Origin: Cellulomonas avistercoris
GTDB lineage: Bacteria > Actinomycetota > Actinomycetes > Actinomycetales > Cellulomonadaceae
Length of the DNA: 46,410 bases
Reading direction: 5' to 3'
NCBI RefSeq assembly: GCF_014836445.1
Contig: NZ_JACSQV010000003.1
Coordinates: 108,729 to 155,138, forward strand
The stretch's first letter is position 1, and the number at the start of each line of letters is the position of its first letter. This document shows, piece by piece, positions 40,627 to 46,410 of the stretch. Both the position numbers and the translations under genes were made by a program. The notes below the pieces were generated by a model, which saw only the letters and a list, made by a program, of their open reading frames with translations, had not been told where the DNA came from and ran no database searches.

Positions 40627-41691
40627 TCAGTGCGCTGCTGGTCCGGTGCTGCCGCGCACCACGAGCTCCACCGGCAGCACCACCGTGCCCGGGACGGGGG
40701 AGGGCTCGTCCTCGCGCGTGCCCGCGAGGACGTCGGACAGCGCGCGTGCCGCGAGGCGGCCCTTGGCCTCGACGTCCTGGCGGACCGTGGTGAGCGCCGG
40801 GGTCACCGACCGCGCGAGCAGCGAGTCGTCGAAACCGACGACGGACAGGTCGCGCGGGACGTCGAGACCCGCCTCCTGCGCGGCACGCACGAGCGCCGCC
40901 GCCATCAGGTCGGAGAAGCAGACGACGCCCGTGGGGCGGTACGGGTCCGCCAGCAGCGCCCGCACGCCGGCGTCGACGTCGTCGGGGTGGTTGTTCGCGA
41001 GCTCGTACACGCGGGCCGGCAGGCCCGCCGCCTCGAGCGCGGTGACGGCACCCGAGGTGCGCTCGCGGGCGACGTGGCTGGCGTTCTCGGACACCGGGGT
41101 GGTCCGCCAGCCCGGGGTGCGACGGGCCGGGTCCGCGGTCAGCACGACGATGTCGCGGTGCCCCAGCGCCGTGAGGTGCGTGACGGCCAGCCGCCCGCCT
41201 GCCGCGTCGTCCACGAGGATCCCGGGACTGCCGGGCAGCGGGAGCTGGTCGACGAAGACGAGCGGCAGACGGCGCAGCGTGAGCCAGCGCAGGGCCTCGG
41301 GCTCCTCGGCGCAGCCGTAGACGACGGCGCCGTCGACCGGGAGGTCGCGTGCGTGCAGGTGACCGCCCACCGCGGCCGCCGGCACGAGCGACACGGCCAG
41401 CCCCGTCGGCGCGAGCTCCTCGGCCAGCGCGCCGAAGAACGCTGCCGCGGCGGGGTCGCGGAACGCCGCGCCGAGCGCGTCGGTGAGCACGACGCCGACG
41501 GCACCCGTGGACCGGCGGGCGAGCGCCCGCGCCGTGGGGTGCGGGCCCGCGTACCCCAGCTCGGTGGCGGTCGCGAGGATGCGCTCGCGCAGGGCTCCCG
41601 ACAGCTGGTCCGGGCGCGAGAACGCGTTCGACACGGTCATGCGGCTGACGCCCACGGCGTCGGCGACGGTCTGCAGGGTCACGCGCTCCAT
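40627..41691 (-). CDS. LacI-family transcriptional regulator
   Basis: A 354-residue sugar-type repressor. The helix-turn-helix is VTLQTVADAVGVSRMTVSNAFSRPDQLS with the hinge helix RERILATATELGYAGPHPTARAL. The periplasmic-binding-like core has GAVGVVLTDALG, VDGAVVYG, GRLAVTHLTALGHRDIVVLT, PTGVVCFSDLMAAALVRAA and DVPRDLSVVGFDDSLLA. A GGAGG site precedes ATG 41691. No sugar gene is adjacent, so the target is unknown. The gene just upstream on the same strand is the small basic protein at 41765-42010. Confidence 0.92.
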   Translation of the reverse strand: MERVTLQTVADAVGVSRMTVSNAFSRPDQLSGALRERILATATELGYAGPHPTARALARRSTGAVGVVLTDALGAAFRDPAAAAFFGALAEELAPTGLAVSLVPAAAVGGHLHARDLPVDGAVVYGCAEEPEALRWLTLRRLPLVFVDQLPLPGSPGILVDDAAGGRLAVTHLTALGHRDIVVLTADPARRTPGWRTTPVSENASHVARERTSGAVTALEAAGLPARVYELANNHPDDVDAGVRALLADPYRPTGVVCFSDLMAAALVRAAQEAGLDVPRDLSVVGFDDSLLARSVTPALTTVRQDVEAKGRLAARALSDVLAGTREDEPSPVPGTVVLPVELVVRGSTGPAAH

Positions 41692-41764
41692 GGCGTCCCG
41701 ACCTCCTGGCTCCTGCCACGTCTGCCGGCCCGTGAGCCGCGGACCACGGGCAGCGGCGGGTCCG

Positions 41765-42010
41765 TCACCGGGCGGGGTGGCCGAAGCGGTGGGGGTCCGG
41801 CCGCAGCGCGTCGCCGGCGCGGTGCACTCCGCGGGTCACGGCGTGGCGCAGGTGCGGTGCGCGCTCCGGACGGGTGCGTCGCCGGCGCGCGCGTGCCTCG
41901 GCGCGCAGGTCACCCGCCGTCATCTCCACCACCGGTGCGTCGGGCCGGGCGCTGGTCGCCTGCAGCTGGGCTGCACGGATGCCGACGAAGGAGTTCCCGA
42001 AGCCGTACAT
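41765..42010 (-). CDS. Small basic protein, unknown
   Basis: An 81-residue protein beginning MYGFGNSFVGIRAAQLQATS with a strongly basic Arg/His-rich C-terminal half (RAEARARRRRTRPER, HRFGHPAR). There is no membrane segment. The GGAAGGGG ribosome site and a near-consensus promoter 50 bases upstream argue that it is expressed. I do not recognise it; nucleic-acid binding is suggested only by charge. Confidence 0.6.
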   Translation of the reverse strand: MYGFGNSFVGIRAAQLQATSARPDAPVVEMTAGDLRAEARARRRRTRPERAPHLRHAVTRGVHRAGDALRPDPHRFGHPAR

Positions 42011-42056
42011 CTGTCGTCGTCCCCTTCCTCTGTACCGCTCCAGTTCCGCACTCACC

Positions 42057-42085
42057 ACGCTACGACGGGTGTCTGAACCGGTCAA
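42057..42085 (-). promoter_or_regulatory. Strong housekeeping promoter for the small basic protein
   Basis: On the minus strand TTGACC (42085-42080) and TAGCGT (42062-42057) are 17 bases apart, the best -35/-10 pair I saw in the window. The leader to ATG 42010 is about 40 bases. Confidence 0.72.
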
Positions 42086-42177
42086 GATCGCCTCGGCCAC
42101 CCGCCTGCGCCGTCCGGTTGTCCTTCCTGCCGAGCGGCGGGACGATCAGGGCGTCACCGAGCGTCGAGGAGGACGCC

Positions 42178-43062
42178 ATGGAGGGGCACGTGGTCGCGGG
42201 GTACGACGGGTCGCCGGAGGCGGTGACGGCGGTGCGGTGGGCGGCAGGGTCCGCGAAGCGGCTGGGTGTGCCGCTGCACGTCGTCCACGTGTGGGGCCTC
42301 GCCGGGCACCTGGACGCACCGCCGCTGAGCGCGGCGTCCGCGTACGTGCGGTCCGGTGCGCAGGAGGTCGCGGACGAGGGCGCCGAGGTCGCGCGCCTCG
42401 CGGAGCCCGGCGTCGAGGTGGTCGCCGTCCTCGACGACGGTCCGCCGGCGCGCGCGCTCGTGCGGCGGGCGGAGGGTGCCGTGCTCATCGTGCTGGGCCG
42501 GCACGGCTCGGCCCGGCTGTCCGGCGTGCTGCTGGGGTCCGTCGCGCTCGGCACGGTGCAGCACGCGCCGTGCCCGGTCGTCGTCGTCCCCAGGACGCAG
42601 GTGGACCCCGCGGCCACCGACCTGGTCGTCGTCGGTGTGGACGGCTCGGCCCACTCCCTGGGGGCCGTCGACGCTGCCGGTCGCTACGCGACGGGCGCCG
42701 GTGCGCGCCTGCGGGTCGTGGCCTGCTGGCAGGAGCCGACGCGCGGCCGCTCGCTCGCGGGCTGGTTGCGCGAGAACCCCGGCGTGCCGCTCGCGGACCT
42801 CGCGCGGACGCGTGCCGAGGAGGCCGTCGACGCGGCTGTGGCGCGGCTCCGCGAGCAGCGCCCCGAGGTGCAGGTGGAGCGGGTCGTGGAGGAGGGGCCG
42901 GCGCCGCACGTCCTGGCGCGGCACGCCGAGAAGGCCGACCTGCTGGTGGTCGGCACGCGCGGGCGCGGCGGGTTCGCGGGGCTCGTGCTGGGCTCCGTGA
43001 GCCAGTGGCTCGTGGCGCGGGCGTCGTGCCCGGTCCTGGTCTCGCGCGCCGCACCGGACTGA
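42178..43062 (+). CDS. Universal stress protein, tandem-domain
   Basis: A 294-residue protein made of two USP domains (about 1-140 and 146-294). Each has the ATP-binding G-2x-G-9x-G-S/T pattern: LGRHGSARLSGVLLGSVALG in the first and VGTRGRGGFAGLVLGSVSQ in the second. Both start with the usual D-G-S loop (AGYDGSPEA, VGVDGSAHS). Tandem ATP-binding USPs are common in actinobacteria and often tied to hypoxia or dormancy, but nothing here shows such control. GAGGAGG precedes ATG 42178. Confidence 0.92.
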   Translation: MEGHVVAGYDGSPEAVTAVRWAAGSAKRLGVPLHVVHVWGLAGHLDAPPLSAASAYVRSGAQEVADEGAEVARLAEPGVEVVAVLDDGPPARALVRRAEGAVLIVLGRHGSARLSGVLLGSVALGTVQHAPCPVVVVPRTQVDPAATDLVVVGVDGSAHSLGAVDAAGRYATGAGARLRVVACWQEPTRGRSLAGWLRENPGVPLADLARTRAEEAVDAAVARLREQRPEVQVERVVEEGPAPHVLARHAEKADLLVVGTRGRGGFAGLVLGSVSQWLVARASCPVLVSRAAPD

Positions 43063-43087
43063 CGGGGGCGGGGCCGCGGGGAGCGGG

Positions 43088-43093
43088 TAACCT
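43088..43093 (+). promoter_or_regulatory. -10 box of leaderless prfB
   Basis: TAACCT lies eight bases before GTG 43102, with no ribosome site between. Confidence 0.5.
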
Positions 43094-43101
43094 GGTCGGT
43101 C

Positions 43102-44217
43102 GTGGCCACCACCGACTTCCCCGCCGAGCTCCGCCAGCTGCGCACCACGCTGGAGTCGATCGAGACGGTGAGCGACCCGACCGCTCTCGAGGCGAAGATC
43201 GCGCTGCTCTCCGACCAGGCCTCGGTGCCGAACCTGTGGGACGACCCCGACGAGGGTCAGAAGGTGACGAGCGCGCTGTCCGCCGCGCAGTCCGAGCTGG
43301 AGCGGGTCAACCGGCTCCGCTCGCGCATCGACGACCTCGAGACCCTGGTCGAGATGGCGTCCGAGGAGAACGACGAGGACACCCTCGCCGAGGCCGAGGC
43401 CGAGCTCGTCGGCATCCGCAAGGACCTGGGCGAGCTCGAGGTCCGGACCCTGCTGGCCGGCCCGTACGACCAGCGCGACGCCGTCGTGACGATCCGCGCG
43501 GGGGCCGGCGGCGTCGACGCGGCCGACTTCGCCGAGATGCTGCTGCGCATGTACCTGCGCTGGGCCGAGCGTCACGGGTACACCACGACGGTGCTCGACA
43601 CCTCCTACGCCGAGGAGGCCGGCCTCAAGAGCGCGACCTTCGAGGTCAAGACGCCCTACGCGTTCGGCCACCTGTCGGTCGAGGCCGGGACGCACCGCCT
43701 CGTGCGCATCTCGCCGTTCGACAACCAGGGGCGTCGCCAGACCTCCTTCGCGGCCGTCGAGGTCATCCCGCTCATCGAGCAGACGGACTCGGTCGACATC
43801 CCCGAGTCCGAGATCAAGGTCGACGTCTTCCGCTCGTCCGGCCCCGGTGGGCAGTCCGTCAACACGACGGACTCCGCCGTCCGCATGACGCACATCCCCA
43901 CGGGCATCGTCGTGTCCATGCAGAACGAGAAGTCGCAGATCCAGAACCGCGCCGCCGCGCTGCGCGTCCTGCAGTCCCGGCTGCTCCTGCAGCGCCAGGA
44001 GGAGGAGCGGGCCGCCAAGAAGGAGATGGCCGGCGACGTCAAGGCGAGCTGGGGCGACCAGATGCGCTCCTACGTCCTGCAGCCGTACCAGATGGTCAAG
44101 GACCTGCGCACCGAGCACGAGGTCGGCAACCCGTCGGCCGTCTTCGACGGTGAGATCGACGACTTCATCGAGGCCGGCGTCCGCTGGCGGCGCGCGCAGC
44201 AGGGCCTGGACGACTGA
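43102..44217 (+). CDS. prfB: Peptide chain release factor 2
   Basis: A 371-residue class I release factor for UGA/UAA stops. The anticodon-like tripeptide SPF is in [18 protein letters not shown], and the catalytic GGQ is in [20 protein letters not shown]. The frame is continuous from GTG to stop, so the programmed +1 frameshift of E. coli prfB is absent, as in actinobacteria generally. The GTG sits just after a -10 box. Adjacency to ftsE-ftsX is a conserved actinobacterial order. Confidence 0.96.
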   Translation: MATTDFPAELRQLRTTLESIETVSDPTALEAKIALLSDQASVPNLWDDPDEGQKVTSALSAAQSELERVNRLRSRIDDLETLVEMASEENDEDTLAEAEAELVGIRKDLGELEVRTLLAGPYDQRDAVVTIRAGAGGVDAADFAEMLLRMYLRWAERHGYTTTVLDTSYAEEAGLKSATFEVKTPYAFGHLSVEAGTHRLVRISPFDNQGRRQTSFAAVEVIPLIEQTDSVDIPESEIKVDVFRSSGPGGQSVNTTDSAVRMTHIPTGIVVSMQNEKSQIQNRAAALRVLQSRLLLQRQEEERAAKKEMAGDVKASWGDQMRSYVLQPYQMVKDLRTEHEVGNPSAVFDGEIDDFIEAGVRWRRAQQGLDD

Positions 44218-44426
44218 CGCCGGGCCGCACCGCGCGGCAGCGTCGGGCGGGTGCGCGGGGACGGACCGGGACGACCCGGACACTGGTTCACGAGACCGCC
44301 GATTCACAGGGGTGCGGGCGGCGTGTCCTGCCCTCGTCCGGGTGGCGACCTTCCTACCCTCGATGAGGCCCGCGGCCTGCGGGCGGCCACGGGTACGCCC
44401 GGGGGCAGGACGAGGCGAGGTCGGCT
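44218..44426. other. Intergenic gap before ftsE
   Basis: I see no gene in these 209 bases. TACCCT at 44355-44360 could be the -10 for ftsE, and a CCGGG/CCCGG hairpin just before 44280 could end prfB transcription. Both are weak. Confidence 0.3.
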
Positions 44427-45116
<690 letters not shown>

Positions 45117-45128
45117 GGGGACCGGCAG

Positions 45129-46043
45129 ATGCGCGCCCAGTTCATCCTCTCCGAGATCGGCATCGGCCTGCGCCGGAACCTGTCGATGACGATCTCCGTC
45201 GTCCTCGTGACGTTCGTGTGCCTGACGTTCCTCGGCGCTGCGGCGCTGCTGCAGGCGCAGATCGACAAGATGAAGGACGACTGGTACGACAAGGTCGAGG
45301 TCTCGGTCTTCCTGTGCCCGGCGAACTCCGCCGCCCCGACGTGCGCGGCCGGTGAAGTCACGCAGGAGCAGCGCGACGACATCCTCGCTGCCCTCGAGGC
45401 GCCGCAGGTCGACGCCTTCGTCCAGGAGATCTACCCGGAGTCCAAGGAGCAGGCCTTCGAGGCCTTCCAGCGGCAGTTCGGCGACCAGTTCTGGGCGTCG
45501 GCCGCCACCGCGGACGACATGAACGCGTCCCTGCGCATCAAGCTGAGCGACCCCGAGCAGTACCAGGTGGTCGCCGACGTGGTCTCGGGTCGTCCGGGCG
45601 TGGAGTCCGTCGAGGACCAGCGCCGGCTGTTCGACAACCTGTTCCTCGTGCTCGACCGTGCGACGTGGGCGGCGGGTGGGCTGGCGGCAATCATGCTGCT
45701 CGCGGCCGTGCTGCTCATCACCACGACCATCCGGCTCTCCGCCCTGAGCCGTAAGCGCGAGACCGGCATCATGCGGCTCGTCGGCGCCTCGACGCTGTTC
45801 ATCCAGCTGCCGTTCATGCTCGAGGGCGTCATCGCCGCGACGCTGGGCGCCGCGCTCGCGATCGGTGGGCTGTGGCTGGGCGTGGAGTACCTCGTGACCG
45901 ACTGGCTGGGGAAGTCGGTCACCTGGATCCCGTACGTCGGCACGTCCGACGTCCTGGCGGTCGCGCCCCTGCTGGTCCTCGTGGCGTTCGTCCTCGCCGC
46001 GATCTCATCCCTGGTCACCCTGAGCCGATACACGAAGGTATGA
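45129..46043 (+). CDS. ftsX: Cell-division membrane protein FtsX
   Basis: A 304-residue four-helix membrane protein. Helix 1 is at about 21-43 (LSMTISVVLVTFVCLTFLGAAALL). The large extracellular loop (about 44-175) contains a Cys pair (LCPANSAAPTCA). The C-terminal MacB/FtsX domain has three more helices, with RKRETGIMRLVGASTLFIQLPFMLEG. It couples ATP hydrolysis by FtsE to a periplasmic or wall hydrolase; the next gene is the natural candidate partner. Confidence 0.95.
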   Translation: MRAQFILSEIGIGLRRNLSMTISVVLVTFVCLTFLGAAALLQAQIDKMKDDWYDKVEVSVFLCPANSAAPTCAAGEVTQEQRDDILAALEAPQVDAFVQEIYPESKEQAFEAFQRQFGDQFWASAATADDMNASLRIKLSDPEQYQVVADVVSGRPGVESVEDQRRLFDNLFLVLDRATWAAGGLAAIMLLAAVLLITTTIRLSALSRKRETGIMRLVGASTLFIQLPFMLEGVIAATLGAALAIGGLWLGVEYLVTDWLGKSVTWIPYVGTSDVLAVAPLLVLVAFVLAAISSLVTLSRYTKV

Positions 46044-46045
46044 CC

Positions 46046-46410
46046 ATGCGTCGAACCGACCGCACGTCGCCCACCGTCGCCCGCCGGCACCCGCTGCGGG
46101 CGCTCGTCGCGGTGCTGTCCGCACTGGCGGTCGCGCTGCCCGCGCTGCTCGTGGGTGCGGGCCCGGCGCTGGCCGACGACCTGTCGAACCGCCGCGCGGC
46201 CACCGAGAAGCGCGCCGCAGCGGCCGACCAGCGCGCGGCCGACCTCGCCGAGGCGATCGAGGAGCTCAGCGGGGAGCTGGCCGACGCCCTGTCGAAGCTC
46301 GCCGAGGTCGAGGCCCAGCTGCCCGTCGCGCAGGCGCGGCTCGACGAGGCCGTCGCCGCGGCGCAGGCCGCGCAGCGCGAGGCCGAGATCCTGGCGGCGC
46401 GGCTCCAGGC
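46046..46410 (+). CDS. Secreted coiled-coil protein, probable peptidoglycan hydrolase or activator (partial)
   Basis: The first 121 codons are present; the gene runs off the window. A signal peptide (basic RRHPLRALVAVLSALAVALPALLV, cleavage probably near GPALADD at about residue 44) is followed by a long Ala/Glu/Arg-rich heptad region (KRAAAADQRAADLAEAIEEL and onward). This is the EnvC/RipC architecture: coiled coil first, then an M23 or NlpC/P60 domain that would lie beyond the end. It starts two bases after ftsX, so it is very likely the hydrolase or activator controlled by FtsEX. The catalytic domain is not seen. Confidence 0.75.
   Translation, partial: MRRTDRTSPTVARRHPLRALVAVLSALAVALPALLVGAGPALADDLSNRRAATEKRAAAADQRAADLAEAIEELSGELADALSKLAEVEAQLPVAQARLDEAVAAAQAAQREAEILAARLQ

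Noticed and set aside
43102..43200. Programmed +1 frameshift in prfB
   Set aside because: The gene is a single open frame from GTG to stop, with no early in-frame UGA.

Overview
This 46.4 kb window looks like ordinary chromosome from a very GC-rich actinomycete. A Cellulomonas-like member of the Micrococcales is my best guess, from gene content and style rather than any database match. The actinobacterial signs are the thiol-stress pair SigR/RsrA, a KGD-type 2-oxoglutarate decarboxylase, a bL37 ribosomal microprotein gene, many GTG starts, GTGA/ATGA/TGATG gene junctions, and many leaderless genes whose start codon sits 5-8 bases after a TANNNT -10 box. I see no tRNA, rRNA, transposase, phage gene, CRISPR array or integration scar.

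Layout, left to right. 1-7.1 kb: the tail of a gene, a glycosylase-like protein, PdxH, then a leaderless cysteine-rich leader peptide in front of a FliY/TcyJ-type amino-acid ABC importer; next a DUF418-type membrane protein, a methyltransferase and a fumarylacetoacetate-hydrolase family enzyme. 7.1-12.5 kb: an alanine/sodium-type symporter, a small alarmone synthetase divergent from gltX, a HAD phosphatase and a methyltransferase. 12.5-19 kb: minus-strand hisN-rsgA-aroA and a DoxX-like gene, divergent from sigR-rsrA, then bL37 and a PilT ATPase. 19-23.2 kb: a DUF4097-PadR pair with a clear operator, a membrane protein, a degenerate SGNH-fold protein, and a GlxA-type AraC regulator divergent from a microprotein. 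23.3-29.1 kb: kgd and a two-component system on the minus strand. 29.2-35.8 kb: two CNNM/CBS membrane proteins behind a possible leader ORF, an M15 peptidase, an aldose epimerase, a SelW-like protein and a serine hydrolase. 35.9-40.6 kb: a compact actinobacterial tad pilus locus (ATPase, TadB, TadC, pilin-like, two TadE-like, TadG-like). 40.6-46.4 kb: a LacI regulator, a small basic protein, a tandem universal stress protein, prfB, ftsE-ftsX and the start of a secreted coiled-coil protein, probably a peptidoglycan hydrolase or its activator.

The most interesting reading is regulatory. The leader peptide at 1741-1803 ends in four Cys codons and precedes three genes resembling the cystine importer, so the unit looks like a cysteine-responsive attenuator. 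Upstream of sigR, a SigR-type promoter places an in-frame ATG close to the expected transcription start. It would give a 39-residue N-terminal extension, as in the unstable inducible sigma-R isoform known from Streptomyces. Other items for a second look are the palindromic PadR operator, a TadE-like gene with no canonical start codon, a pilin-like protein lacking the usual Glu, a SGNH protein lacking its catalytic residues, and a leaderless ORF with mutually exclusive hairpins ahead of the CNNM genes.
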